Source: Micromonospora antibiotica
GTDB taxonomy: Bacteria > Actinomycetota > Actinomycetes > Mycobacteriales > Micromonosporaceae
Reading direction: 5' to 3'
Length of the DNA: 64,000 nt
Assembly: GCF_017599305.1 (NCBI RefSeq)
Contig: NZ_JAGFWR010000010.1
Location: forward strand, 62,001-126,000
Every line of letters begins with the position of its first letter. Within the stretch, counting starts at the first letter, position 1. The notes below the pieces were generated by a model. The model was not told where the DNA came from. It ran no database searches and saw only the letters and a program-made list of their open reading frames with translations. Shown in pieces: positions 1 to 7,949 of the stretch. A program made the translations under genes and the position numbers.

Positions 1-362
1 ACATCGACACCTTCACGATCATGCCGTTCGACTTCGGCGGCGGGGCGAACATGTACCAGAACACCGTCAACGCCGCCGAAGGGCTGAAGACCACGCTCAA
101 GTCGGCGTTCGGCTGGTCCGACGCCACCGCGTACGCGCACATGGGCATCAGCGGCATGAACGGCCTGTCCGACCAGCGGGAGCTGACCTCGCCGGCCACC
201 TGGACGCAGATCCGGGACTGGGCCAAGGCACGGGGGCTGTCCCGGTTCACCTTCTGGTCGGTCAACCGCGACCGCGCCTGCCCGGACGGGGGAGTGGTCG
301 CCAACTGCTCCGGCATCGCCCAGAACCTCTGGGAGTTCACCTCGATCACCGCGAGGTTCTGA
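1..362 (+). CDS. GH18 chitinase, C-terminal fragment (5' end outside window)
   Basis: The reading frame is open from base 3 and ends at the TGA at 360-362, so only about the last 119 residues are present. The segment begins IDTFTIMPFDFGGG, which matches the conserved M-x-[FY]-[DN] strand near the active site of ChiD-like family 18 glycoside hydrolases. It continues with AYAHMGISGMNG and ends with SRFTFWSVNRDRAC, the last barrel strand carrying the conserved Trp. Such enzymes are secreted and hydrolyse beta-1,4 linkages in chitin. The catalytic DxxDxDxE motif, any signal peptide and any carbohydrate-binding module would lie upstream and cannot be seen. The family call is fairly secure; substrate is inferred from the family. 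Confidence 0.8.
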   Translation, partial: IDTFTIMPFDFGGGANMYQNTVNAAEGLKTTLKSAFGWSDATAYAHMGISGMNGLSDQRELTSPATWTQIRDWAKARGLSRFTFWSVNRDRACPDGGVVANCSGIAQNLWEFTSITARF

Positions 363-554
363 ACAACACCGCCCGGTGGGGCCGGCCGGTCCGACGGTCC
401 GGCTCCATCGGGCGGGGCGGCTCCACCGGCGGGGCGGCTGCTCGGCCGGGCGGTCTTCATGCCCGCCGTTGTCTAATGGCCGTACCTCTCACCCTGCCCT
501 CGCGGCCCTTCGGGCGGGGTCAACCCGTGCCGGTCGGGCGGTGCGGTGGTCCGG
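363..554. other. Convergent intergenic spacer, no gene
   Basis: This is the spacer between the chitinase end and the end of the DedA gene. It is G/C-rich with short repeats of GGCGGGGCGGCT-like sequence. No credible coding frame is seen; it probably only holds transcription termination signals for the two convergent genes. Confidence 0.4.
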
Positions 555-1235
555 TCAGTGGTCGGCGGACACCGAGCGTCGGTCGCCCCGGTCACCCCGG
601 TCACGGCGGGAGCGGATCTTCTTGCCGGCCCAGCTCACGATCATGACCGCGAAGACCGCGAAGATGGCGTAGTTGAACCAGTCGCTGTACTTCTCCACGT
701 CCTGCCAACGCGAGCCCAGCGTGTAACCGAGGCCGACCACCAGCGCGTTCCACACCCCGCTGCCCAGCGTGGTGAGCAGCACGAACTCGCCCATCGGCAT
801 CCGGTTCGCACCGGCCGGGACGGAGACCAGGCTGCGCACCACCGGCACCAGCCGGCCGATCAGCACCGCCCACCGGCCGTGCCGCTCGAACCAACGGTCG
901 GCCTTCTCCAGGTCCTCCCGGTCGACCAGCGGGATGCGGTCCAGCCAGTGCTTGAGCCGTTCCTCGCCGATCGCCGCGCCGAGCCAGTAGAGCACCAGCG
1001 CGCCGACCAGCGAACCGACCGTCGCGGCGAGGATGATCACCACCAGGCTGAACCGGCCCTCGGCGGCGAGGTAGCCGGCCATCGCCAGCACGATCTCGCT
1101 CGGGATCGGCGGGATGATGCTCTCCAACGCCACCAGGAAGGCGACGCCGACCGCGCCGAGGGAGTCGATGACGCCCGCCACCCAGCCGGTCAGCCCGGTG
1201 AACTTGTTCGGGTCGACGTTCTCGGCGAGAGCCAT
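555..1235 (-). CDS. DedA family membrane protein
   Basis: The product is a 226-residue integral membrane protein of the DedA/SNARE-associated family, which is linked to lipid flipping and proton-motive-force homeostasis in other bacteria. The sequence shows the family hallmarks: ESIIPPIPSEIVL near residue 40, an amphipathic glycine-rich stretch (GSLVGALVLYWLGAAIGE), FERHGRWAVLIGRLVPVVRSLVSVPAG and a late hydrophobic span NYAIFAVFAVMIVSWAG. The C-terminus is a basic tail of RDRGD repeats. I chose the ATG at 1235 because GGAAGGA lies 5 nt upstream and the family starts near here. A longer frame to 1364 would add 43 unrelated residues. The gene converges on the chitinase. Confidence 0.88.
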   Translation of the reverse strand: MALAENVDPNKFTGLTGWVAGVIDSLGAVGVAFLVALESIIPPIPSEIVLAMAGYLAAEGRFSLVVIILAATVGSLVGALVLYWLGAAIGEERLKHWLDRIPLVDREDLEKADRWFERHGRWAVLIGRLVPVVRSLVSVPAGANRMPMGEFVLLTTLGSGVWNALVVGLGYTLGSRWQDVEKYSDWFNYAIFAVFAVMIVSWAGKKIRSRRDRGDRGDRRSVSADH

Positions 1236-1431
1236 GGGCGTCCTTCCAGCGGGCCGGCGGGATCGGACAGTGGTACCCAGCCGGCCACCACTTACACCCT
1301 GCGGTGAGGGGGCCCACCCGCCGAACCCCACCGCTGCCCGGTTGCGCCGTCCGACCCACGCCACCAGGAGACCGTTCGCAGCCGGTCATGCCGCCAGGAG
1401 ACCGGGCGGTCGCAGCCGGTTGAGCCGGGGC

Positions 1432-2046
1432 TCAGTCGCAGGGGTGCAGTCCCCGGTCCGCCGGGCCCTGTCGCCAGCCGGTGAACCGGACGGTCAGCCC
1501 GCCCCGGGTGGGCGCACAGCAGAACGGCCCGGCCAGGGCCACCGCGTCCGGGGCGAGCGGGGCGAGCCGCACCAGCCGCCACGGCCCGTCGGCGACCCGC
1601 GCCCGGACCGTCAGCGCGTCGCCGCTGCGGCTGGCCCGCACGGTCACCTCCCGGCCCTGCCAGTCCGGCACCGGGGCCACCGACCAGTCGGAGAACTCGC
1701 GGGTCACCACCGCGCCGACCTGCGGCAGTCCGTCGCTGACCTCCACCCCGGCCTTGATCCAGTTTTGCTCGTCCACCCGCACCAGCACCCCGGCCTGGTC
1801 GAACTGGGCGGTGTAGTCGAGCAGGAAGTCCACCTCGACCGCGTCGTCGGCCGGCAGCGGGGCGAGCAGCGCCGGCCCGTCGTCGTGGACGAAGCCGTAG
1901 CTGGTGTGCCGCCACAGGTCGCTGTTGGCGGCCGGCTCCACCAGCAGCGTGCCGTCACCGGCCCGGTCCACCCGTACCGGTGGGTGCAGCCACCGGCCCT
2001 CGTCCCAGTCGACCGTGCGGGAGCCGTCCGTCGGATGCGCAGCCAT
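1432..2046 (-). CDS. DUF1349 domain protein
   Basis: The 204-residue product matches the DUF1349 family, a concanavalin-A-like beta-sandwich related to the C-terminal domain of some beta-xylosidases. Supporting stretches are VEVDFLLDYTAQFDQAGVLV, DEQNWIKAGVEVSDG, VGAVVTREFSDWS, and the C-terminal PFCCAPTRGGLTVRFTGW. No signal peptide is present, so it is probably cytoplasmic. The biochemical role is not established for the family; carbohydrate binding is inferred only from fold. It is divergently oriented from the GH13 gene at 2159, with about 110 bp between starts. Confidence 0.8.
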   Translation of the reverse strand: MAAHPTDGSRTVDWDEGRWLHPPVRVDRAGDGTLLVEPAANSDLWRHTSYGFVHDDGPALLAPLPADDAVEVDFLLDYTAQFDQAGVLVRVDEQNWIKAGVEVSDGLPQVGAVVTREFSDWSVAPVPDWQGREVTVRASRSGDALTVRARVADGPWRLVRLAPLAPDAVALAGPFCCAPTRGGLTVRFTGWRQGPADRGLHPCD

Positions 2047-2158
2047 GCCCGGACCGTACCCCGCACCGGCCCGTCCCGGGTCGGTGCGGTGGCCACCGAC
2101 GGACGATGGAACGGGCCTCGCGTTTGCGGCGTCGAGCGATCGGAGACATTAGGCCGGC

Positions 2159-3811
2159 ATGGGTGACAGGTGGTATTCAGAGGCCGTCGTCTACTGCCTC
2201 GACGTCGACACGTACGCGGACTCCGACGGTGACGGGGTCGGTGACTTCCGGGGCCTGATCGGCCGGCTCGACTACCTGGCGCGGCTGGGGGTGACCTGCC
2301 TCTGGCTCAACCCGATCCATCCCTCGCCCAACCAGGACGACGGATACGACGCGACCGACTTCTACAACGTCGACCCGCGGCTGGGGACCCTCGGTGACTT
2401 CGCCGAGCTGCTGCACCAGGCACAGAACCGGGGCATCCGGGTCATCATCGACCTGGTGGTCAACCACACCTCCGACCAGCACCCGTGGTTCCAGTCGGCC
2501 AGGTCCTCGCCCGACTCGCCGTACCGTGACTGGTACGTCTGGGCCGACCAGGAGCCGGCGGACCGGCACCAGGGCATGGTCTTCCCGGGCGAGCAGCACG
2601 AGACGTGGAGCTACGACCGGACCGCCAAGGCGTGGTTCTACCACCGCTTCTACAAGTTCCAACCGGATCTCAACATCGAGAACCCGAAGGTCCGCGCCGA
2701 GATCAAGAAGATCACCTCGTTCTGGCTCCAGCTCGGCGTCTCCGGTTTCCGGATGGACGCCGTGCCCTTCATCATCGAGCAGACCGAGCCGGGCAACCCG
2801 AACGCCCCCAAGGACTTCGACTTCATCACCGACCTGCGCCAGCACGTGCAGTGGCGGCGCGGTGACGCGGTGCTGCTGGCCGAGGCGAACGTCGAGCCCG
2901 ACCAACTGCCGGTCTACTTCGGCGACGGCGGCGGCTCGGGCAACCGGATCCACATGCTCTTCGACTTCATGCTCAACGGCCGGCTGATGCTCGCCCTCGC
3001 CCGGGAGGACCCGGAGGCGATCATCGACGCGCTGCGCGACACCCCGAAGCTGCCCACCGGCGGCCAGTGGGCGACCTTCCTGCGCAACCACGACGAGATC
3101 GACCTGTCCCGGCTCACCGCCGACCAGCGCAACGACGTGCTGGCGAAGTTCGGGCCGGACGAGAACATGCAGCTCTACGGCCGGGGCATCCGGCGTCGGC
3201 TCGCCCCGATGCTCGGCAACGACCGCCGGCACATCGAGCTGGCGTACGCGCTCCAGTTCTCGTTGCGCGGCACGCCGGTGCTGCGCTACGGCGAGGAGAT
3301 CGGGATGGGGGAGAACCTCGCGCTGGACGGGCGGGACGCGATCCGTACCCCGATGCAGTGGTCGTACAAGGAGAACGGCGGTTTCTCCACGGCGGACCCG
3401 GAGAAGCTGATCCGCCCGGTGATCGACAAGGGTGACTTCGGCTACCAGCAGGTCAACGTCACCGCCCAACGGGGCGACTCGACGTCCCTGCTGGCCTGGT
3501 TCGAGCGGATGATCCGGACCCTGCGGGAGGCCCCGGAGATCGGCTCCGGCTCGACCTCGCACATCGACGTGCCGATGCCGGCCGGGGTGCTCGCGCACCG
3601 CGCCGACGGCCCGACCGGCACCATGGTCTTCCTGCACAACCTCGGCACCGAGGACGTGGAGGTGGACCTGAGCACCCTGGCCGCCGAGGCGGACCTGCCG
3701 ATCGACGTCCTGACCGACCGGGGTTACGGCGACGTCGGCAAGCTGGACAGCCTGAAGCTGGGCGGGCACGGCTACCGCTGGATCCGGCTCTGCCGCTCCA
3801 CCACCTACTGA
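2159..3811 (+). CDS. Trehalose-synthase-like GH13 alpha-amylase family enzyme
   Basis: The 550-residue product is a glycoside hydrolase family 13 barrel that resembles trehalose synthase (maltose alpha-D-glucosyltransferase). It begins WYSEAVVYCLDVDTYADSDG followed by GVGDFRGL, as TreS does. The catalytic triad is visible: nucleophile D200 in GFRMDAVP, acid/base E242 in LLAEANV, and D312 in LRNHDEID. The spacing of 42 and 70 residues is that of mycobacterial TreS. A small beta domain follows; there is no fused maltokinase. Starch or maltose to trehalose interconversion is inference; hydrolysis or another transglucosylation is possible, because TyrAla changes occur near the start (VVYCLDVDTY where TreS usually has VFYEVFVRAF). 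Confidence 0.82.
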   Translation: MGDRWYSEAVVYCLDVDTYADSDGDGVGDFRGLIGRLDYLARLGVTCLWLNPIHPSPNQDDGYDATDFYNVDPRLGTLGDFAELLHQAQNRGIRVIIDLVVNHTSDQHPWFQSARSSPDSPYRDWYVWADQEPADRHQGMVFPGEQHETWSYDRTAKAWFYHRFYKFQPDLNIENPKVRAEIKKITSFWLQLGVSGFRMDAVPFIIEQTEPGNPNAPKDFDFITDLRQHVQWRRGDAVLLAEANVEPDQLPVYFGDGGGSGNRIHMLFDFMLNGRLMLALAREDPEAIIDALRDTPKLPTGGQWATFLRNHDEIDLSRLTADQRNDVLAKFGPDENMQLYGRGIRRRLAPMLGNDRRHIELAYALQFSLRGTPVLRYGEEIGMGENLALDGRDAIRTPMQWSYKENGGFSTADPEKLIRPVIDKGDFGYQQVNVTAQRGDSTSLLAWFERMIRTLREAPEIGSGSTSHIDVPMPAGVLAHRADGPTGTMVFLHNLGTEDVEVDLSTLAAEADLPIDVLTDRGYGDVGKLDSLKLGGHGYRWIRLCRSTTY

Positions 3812-3909
3812 CCGTCACCCCCGTCGACGTCCCGGCCCGGCCGGGACATCGGCGGGGGTCGGGGCGGGTAGGCTCCTTCGATCGAGCCAGAAGTTACCGG
3901 GAGGTAGTC

Positions 3910-4668
3910 ATGTCGGAGGAGTCCCGCGTCGCCATCGTCACCGGAGCCGCGCGCGGCATCGGCGCGGCCACCGCCCGGCGGCTGGCCGCCGACGGCATGG
4001 CCGTCGCCGTGGTCGACATCGACGAGGCGGCGACCGGGCCGACCGTGGACGCGATCACCGCCGCCGGTGGCCGGGCCCTCGGTGTCGGCGCGGACGTCGC
4101 CGACCGGGAGCAGGTCGAGGTCGCCGTCGAGCGGGTCGCCACCGAACTGGGCGGGCCGACGGTGCTGGTCAACAACGCCGGGGTGCTGCGGGACAACCTG
4201 CTGTTCAAGATGACCGACGCCGACTGGGACACCGTGCTGGGGGTGCACCTGCGCGGCGCGTTCCTGTTCAGCCAGGCCGCCCAGCGGCACATGGTCGAGC
4301 AGAAGTACGGCCGGATCGTCAACCTGTCCAGCACCTCGGCGCTGGGCAACCGGGGCCAGGCCAACTACGCGGCGGCCAAGGCCGGCCTCCAGGGTTTCAC
4401 CAAGACCCTCGCCATCGAGCTGGGGCCGTTCGGGGTGACGGTCAACGCGGTCGCCCCCGGCTTCATCGTCACCGACATGACCGCCGCCACCGCCGCCCGG
4501 ATGAAGGTCGACTTCGACGACCTGCAGAAGCACGCCGCCGCCGAGATCCCGGTCCGTCGACCCGGCCGCCCCGAGGACGTCGCGCACACCATCTCGTTCC
4601 TGGTCAGCGAGGGCGCGTCCTTCGTCTCCGGGCAGGTCATCTACGTCGCGGGCGGCCCGAAGGACTGA
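3910..4668 (+). CDS. fabG: SDR family 3-oxoacyl-ACP reductase (FabG-like)
   Basis: A 252-residue classical short-chain dehydrogenase/reductase. The NAD(P)-binding motif TGAARGIG lies at residues 14-21, followed by the NNAG motif (LVNNAGVLRDN) and the catalytic Ser-Tyr-Lys set (NLSSTSALGNRGQANYAAAK). It ends with the typical FVSGQVIYVAGG. FabG enzymes reduce 3-oxoacyl-ACP with NADPH in fatty acid elongation, but many paralogues act on polyhydroxyalkanoate or other ketones, so this is a family-level call. The ATG at 3910 has GGGAGG about 6 nt upstream. The gene stands alone between the GH13 gene and a converging pair of membrane-protein genes. Confidence 0.85.
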   Translation: MSEESRVAIVTGAARGIGAATARRLAADGMAVAVVDIDEAATGPTVDAITAAGGRALGVGADVADREQVEVAVERVATELGGPTVLVNNAGVLRDNLLFKMTDADWDTVLGVHLRGAFLFSQAAQRHMVEQKYGRIVNLSSTSALGNRGQANYAAAKAGLQGFTKTLAIELGPFGVTVNAVAPGFIVTDMTAATAARMKVDFDDLQKHAAAEIPVRRPGRPEDVAHTISFLVSEGASFVSGQVIYVAGGPKD

Positions 4669-4693
4669 CCGGGCCGGGCGTCCGGCCCCGGGC

Positions 4694-4802
4694 CGGCGTC
4701 AGCCGTCGGAGCCGGAGCCGGCGTCAGGACCCGGACCGGAAGCCGGCGTCACGACCCGGACCCGGCTCCGGCGTCAGGACCCGGACCGGAAGCCGGGTGT
4801 CA
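4694..4802. repeat. 25-bp tandem repeat ending at a stop codon
   Basis: Copies of a 25-bp unit with core GCGTCAGGACCCGGACCGG start at about 4696, 4721, 4746 and 4771, with a degenerate fifth (GTGTCAGG) that supplies the stop codon of the minus-strand gene ending at 4800. The array fills the gap between two convergent genes. Confidence 0.75.
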
Positions 4803-5225
4803 GGAGTCGGCGGCGGTGCGGGTGCGGGTGCTCCAGAGCCAGAGCAGCCCCAACACCGGCAGCACCAGCGGGATGTAGCCGTAGCCGCTGCCGAAGCCGG
4901 ACCAGACCGTCTCGTCGGGGAAGAGCTCGGCGTCGACCAGGCTGAGCACGCCGACGCCGACCACCCCGACCAGCTCCACCGAGCAGCAGGCCAGCGCGAC
5001 CCGGCGGCCGGCGTGCCCGGCGCGGGCCAGCCCGACCGCCGCCACGATGTAGATCAGCGCGGCCACCGCCGAGAGCAGGTACGCCACCGGCGCCTCGTCG
5101 AACTTCGTGGCGATCTGGAGTGCGGCCCGGGAGGTGGCGGCGATGGCGAACAGGATGTAGACGGCGATCAGCAGCCGTCCCGGCCCCGCGTTGGTGGCGC
5201 GCGCCGACGCCCGGGTGTCAACCAC
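4800..5225 (-). CDS. Small membrane protein of unknown function (downstream of pair)
   Basis: The 141-residue protein has about four hydrophobic spans: LLIAVYILFAIAATS, AYLLSAVAALIYIVAAVGLA, VALACCSVELVGVVGVGVL and a C-terminal IPLVLPVLGLLWLW. I do not recognise a named domain. The start is a GTG at 5225 that overlaps the end of the upstream gene by 8 nt (GTGGTTGA), which implies translational coupling with the 131-residue membrane protein before it. The two are probably one operon and may act together, but no function can be assigned from sequence. Confidence 0.72.
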   Translation of the reverse strand: MVDTRASARATNAGPGRLLIAVYILFAIAATSRAALQIATKFDEAPVAYLLSAVAALIYIVAAVGLARAGHAGRRVALACCSVELVGVVGVGVLSLVDAELFPDETVWSGFGSGYGYIPLVLPVLGLLWLWSTRTRTAADS

Positions 5226-5613
5226 CGACGACCTCCCAGGTCTGCTGGAGCCGGACCACGACCACCGGCAGGACCAGGCAGACCGCGCAGACGATCGCCG
5301 ACCCCCACCGGGTCGGCTCCATCCTGGCCAGCACCCAGGCCAGCAGGGGCAGGCAGACCAACGTCACCAGGTATCCGAAGAACGCGCCGGGTTCGCCGGC
5401 CCGTTCTCCGCCGACGACCGCGACCAGGGCCAGGGTGGTCAGCGCGAGCAGCGCCACCTCCAGCAGGCCCAGGCCGACGGACTGCACGAGGTCCGGCGGC
5501 CGGTGCCGGACCGCCGCCACCAGGCTCCACAGCGCGAGTACGAGCGACAGCACGATCGTCGCCGTGGCGAGGACCCCGTCCACCGGCGAGCCGGCCGACG
5601 CCGCGGCGGTCAT
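5218..5613 (-). CDS. Small membrane protein of unknown function (upstream of pair)
   Basis: A 131-residue, four-span hydrophobic protein (ATATIVLSLVLALWSLVAAV; SVGLGLLEVALLALTTLALV; FFGYLVTLVCLPLLAWVLA; SAIVCAVCLVLPVVVVRL). I chose the ATG at 5613, because the codons upstream add a basic, non-membrane stretch that looks like non-coding DNA. Its stop overlaps the start of the next gene by 8 nt. No catalytic or binding motif is visible. Confidence 0.7.
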   Translation of the reverse strand: MTAAASAGSPVDGVLATATIVLSLVLALWSLVAAVRHRPPDLVQSVGLGLLEVALLALTTLALVAVVGGERAGEPGAFFGYLVTLVCLPLLAWVLARMEPTRWGSAIVCAVCLVLPVVVVRLQQTWEVVGG

Positions 5614-5784
5614 CGCGGCCCTCCGATGGGTGTCTCGGTCACCGGCACAGCCTACTAACCAGCGTAGTAATCGCTGTCGTCCCGGTCCCCGTCCCGGATG
5701 GCCCCGGTCCCGGTCCGGCGAACCGGTCCCGCCGGAGCGGGCGGTGGGGACGACCGGTCGCCACGCGGACAACGGCGCTCCCGA

Positions 5785-5862
5785 CCCGGTCCCGGCTGTG
5801 TCGCCCGGTCCCGGCTGTGTCGCCCGGTCCCGGCTGTGTCGCCCGGTCCCGGCTGTGTCGCC
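5785..5862. repeat. 19-bp tandem repeat upstream of oxidoreductase
   Basis: Nearly four copies of the unit TCGCCCGGTCCCGGCTGTG occur (5785-5800 partial, 5801-5819, 5820-5838, 5839-5857). It lies 70 bp before the start of the oxidoreductase gene. Confidence 0.85.
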
Positions 5863-5929
5863 TGGGCGGGGCGGCTAGCGTGGGTGACGGCCACGGTGTC
5901 GCGTGGCCCGACGAGACCGGGGGTACCAC

Positions 5930-6835
5930 GTGCTGCGGTTCGGCCTGTTCGGCACCGGTCACTGGGCGGCGCAGACGCACGGCGCGGGGCTGGACGCGCA
6001 TCCGCGCGCCGAGTTGGTGGGCGTCTGGGGGCGCGACCCGGAGAAGGCCGGCGCACTGGCCGCCCGGCACGGTGTACCGGCGTTCGCCGACATCGACGCG
6101 CTCCTCGACGTCTGTGACGCGGTGGCCGTGGCACTGCCCCCGCACGTACAGGCCGGGATCGCCATCCGGGCCGCCACCGCCGGCCGCCACCTGCTGTTGG
6201 ACAAACCCCTCGCGCTGAGTCTCGCCGAGGCCGACCGGCTGGTCGCAGCAGTGCGGGCCGCCGGGGTGGCCTCGGTGGTCTTCTTCACCCAGCGGTTCCA
6301 CCCGAACGTCGACGGCTTCCTCACCGCCACCGCTGCGGCCGGCGGTTGGCAGCACGCCCGCGCCACCCAGTTCGCCTCGATCTACCAGCCCGGCAGCCCG
6401 TACGCCGGTTCCCGCTGGCGGCGGGAGCAGGGGGCGCTGTGGGACATCGGCCCGCACGCCCTCTCGATCGTCTTGCCGGTGCTCGGCCGGGTCACCCGGG
6501 TCGCCGCACTGGACGGTCCCGGTGGGATGGTGCACCTGGTGCTCACCCACGACGGGGGTGCCACCAGCGCGCTGTCGCTGACCCTGGACGCCCCGCCGAC
6601 GGCGCTTGCCCGGGACTTCGTCTTCTACGGCGAGAACGGCGTCGAGACCGTACCGCCGGGCGACGGCAATGCGCTGACCGCCTTCGGTACGGCCGTCGAC
6701 CAACTGCTGGGGCAGATCGACTCGGGTGAGCGGGACCACCGGTGTGACATCCGGTTCGGCCGGGAGGTGGTGGCGGTCCTGGCGGCGGCGGAGACCGCCC
6801 GCGCCGAGGCCCGCACCGTCGACCTCCACCACTGA
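5930..6835 (+). CDS. Gfo/Idh/MocA family NAD(P)-dependent oxidoreductase
   Basis: The 301-residue product carries an N-terminal Rossmann fold (LRFGLFGTGHWA, with GxGxxA) and the family signature DKPLALSLAEADRL, where the Lys is catalytic. A C-terminal alpha/beta domain includes GALWDIGPHALSIVLPVLG, containing the conserved Asp and His. Such enzymes oxidise or reduce sugars, inositols or related polyols; substrate cannot be deduced. I place the start at GTG 5930, which has a GGGGGT element upstream and begins right before the Rossmann strand. A GTG at 5903 in the same frame is an alternative that would add nine residues. Confidence 0.83.
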   Translation: MLRFGLFGTGHWAAQTHGAGLDAHPRAELVGVWGRDPEKAGALAARHGVPAFADIDALLDVCDAVAVALPPHVQAGIAIRAATAGRHLLLDKPLALSLAEADRLVAAVRAAGVASVVFFTQRFHPNVDGFLTATAAAGGWQHARATQFASIYQPGSPYAGSRWRREQGALWDIGPHALSIVLPVLGRVTRVAALDGPGGMVHLVLTHDGGATSALSLTLDAPPTALARDFVFYGENGVETVPPGDGNALTAFGTAVDQLLGQIDSGERDHRCDIRFGREVVAVLAAAETARAEARTVDLHH

Positions 6836-6974
6836 CCGCCCCGATCCGGCCGGCTTGTCGGGGGTCGGCCCGTCGCTGGTAGGGCATGTCACAGGTCGGC
6901 TGACCGTGCGTCGGCTCGGCGTGCGGCGGGCCATCGTGCGTCCGGGCTCGGTCGTCGGGCGGGCTCGGTCGTCG

Positions 6975-7215
6975 GTCGGGCTCGGTGGTCGGTCGGGTGT
7001 GGGGGTGGTGGTCCCGTGGTGCGGTCGGGCTCGGTGGTCGGTCGGGTGTGGGGTGGTGGTCCCGTGGTGCGGTCGGGCTCGGTGGTCGGTCGGGTGTGGG
7101 GGTGGTGGTCCCGTGGTGCGGTGGGCTCGGTGGTCGGTCGGGTGTGGGGGTGGTGGTCCCGTGGTGCGGTGGGCTCGGTGGTCGGTCGGGTGTGGCGGCG
7201 GTGGACCCATGGTGC
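6975..7215. repeat. 49-bp minisatellite, about 5 copies
   Basis: The unit is built from GGGCTCGGTGGTCGGTCGGG, then TGTGGGGGTGG, then TGGTCCCGTGGTGCGGT. About five copies run from near 6975 to 7215, with unit lengths of 47-49 bp. The last copy is diverged (GGCGGTGGACCCATGG). The unit changes length by single bases, so it is not held in a reading frame. Confidence 0.85.
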
Positions 7216-7395
7216 GGCGAGGAGCGTGATGCCTGGGCGGCATAAATATGCCGCTGCGTCATATCGGTGTCTGGGCAATGGTGTCCCTGCCGGGGTCACG
7301 CTGGGTAGCTGGTGGCGCGGCGCGGGACAGCCCGACAGCGGTGCTGGCGGGCCGCGGTCCCGGTGCCGTGCGCCTCGACGTAGGGCATCGTCCTG

Positions 7396-7428
7396 CGGAC
7401 CGGACCGGACCGGACCGGACCGGACCGG
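7396..7428. repeat. GGACC pentanucleotide repeat
   Basis: Six tandem copies of the 5-bp unit GGACC are present. Such tracts are prone to slippage; no coding context is evident. Confidence 0.85.
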
Positions 7429-7606
7429 GGTGGGACCGGATGGGCCGGCCGCCGGAGCACCGTCAGCGCGGCCGATCTTTCCGGCCCGGCGGTGGCGGCG
7501 CGGGTGCTGATCGGGTCAGGTGTCGTGGGCCCGGTGGTGTCGTGGGCCGGTGGTGTCGTGGGTTGGCGGGGTCATGAGCCGGTGGGGCGGTGGCGGACCG
7601 ATCCGG

Positions 7607-7648
7607 AAATGCCTTGCGGAACGTGGGAGGTGCGTTAGCGTGGCGGCC
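7607..7648 (+). promoter_or_regulatory. Putative promoter of the erm leader transcript
   Basis: TTGCGG (7614-7619) and TAGCGT (7636-7641) are separated by 16 bp and make a good sigma-70-type promoter. Transcription would begin at about 7648-7649, at the A of an ATG, so the leader peptide would be leaderless. AAAT at 7607-7610 sits 3 bp before the -35, the position where WhiB7-dependent promoters have an AT-rich patch; WhiB7 control is only a suggestion. Confidence 0.55.
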
Positions 7649-7768
7649 ATGTGCATGCACGCCCTGATCAGCGTGGCCGTCACGTCGGCCGCGCGGGGGC
7701 CCCTCCTGGTGGCCCGCCCGCGAGTCCGGCGTCCGGCCCTGGCCGGCCGGGACGCCCACCGCGCCTGA
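7649..7768 (+). CDS. Candidate macrolide-sensing leader peptide of erm
   Basis: A 39-codon frame begins with ATG at 7649. Its N-terminus is MCMHALISVAVTSAARGPLL, and residues 23-28 read RPRVRR. Known erm leader peptides stall drug-bound ribosomes through short hydrophobic motifs (ErmAL1 has MCTSIAVV) or through R/K-x-R/K motifs (ErmDL has RLR); this frame has features like both. The putative promoter places the transcription start at the ATG. A hairpin (7728-7734 with 7750-7756, plus inner GGCC pairs) lies just after the R-x-R codons. The translation and the arrest are inference. An in-frame GTG at 7640 overlaps the -10 element and is less likely. Confidence 0.55.
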   Translation: MCMHALISVAVTSAARGPLLVARPRVRRPALAGRDAHRA

Positions 7769-7784
7769 CCTGACGAGACCGCCT

Positions 7785-7881
7785 CGGCGTGATCACGCCG
7801 ACCCCGGTCACGCCGATCCCGGTCACGCCGACCCTGATCACGTTCCCCGTGTTCACGCTCTGCCTGATCACGCTGATCTGA
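7785..7881 (+). repeat. 15-bp repeat array with palindrome in erm leader
   Basis: The array begins with the perfect 16-bp palindrome CGGCGTGATCACGCCG (7785-7800). The segment CGGCGTGA at 7785-7792 can also pair with the TCACGCCG copies at 7808-7815 and 7823-7830, so alternative hairpins are possible. It lies between the leader peptide frame and the erm attenuator. Confidence 0.7.
7789..7881 (+). CDS. Possible second short leader ORF made of 15-nt repeats
   Basis: GTG at 7789 opens a 30-codon frame ending at the TGA 7879-7881. Its product is built of V-T-P-x-P units and then turns hydrophobic (LITFPVFTLCLITLI). The DNA is six copies of a 15-nt unit with core TCACGC, starting at 7792, 7807, 7822, 7837, 7852 and 7867, so the period is exactly five codons. 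No Shine-Dalgarno sequence is seen. It may be a second uORF or simply a repeat that folds as RNA. Confidence 0.3.
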   Translation: MITPTPVTPIPVTPTLITFPVFTLCLITLI

Positions 7882-7949
7882 GCAGGGGTCTGGCCTGATC
7901 GTCGCCTGCCCCGTCACCGCGTAGCGTCCCCCTGCCGATCCCCAGGGTC

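Larger units (their letters stand above)
6836..7613. other. Gene-free, repeat-rich stretch
   Basis: No convincing gene lies between the oxidoreductase stop and the leader region of the erm gene. Long open frames here on the minus strand encode only Pro-Thr-His low-complexity repeats and come from the tandem repeat itself. The stretch holds a 49-bp minisatellite, a GGACC microsatellite and G-rich DNA. A short A+T-rich break occurs at 7240-7262 (GCATAAATATGCC), which stands out against the background and might be a promoter element or remnant. Confidence 0.6.

Noticed and set aside
6975-7215. Possible CRISPR array
   Set aside because: Adjacent units are the same along their full length with no unique spacers, and no cas gene is present.
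6543-7299. Minus-strand frames encoding Pro-Thr-rich repeats
   Set aside because: They come from the 49-bp minisatellite, whose unit length is not a multiple of three throughout. No start signal or conserved flank supports a protein.
7240-7577. Plus-strand frame beginning at 7248
   Set aside because: It follows an attractive A+T-rich ATG but its product has no domain and consists largely of the GGACC microsatellite and Gly/Arg-rich sequence.
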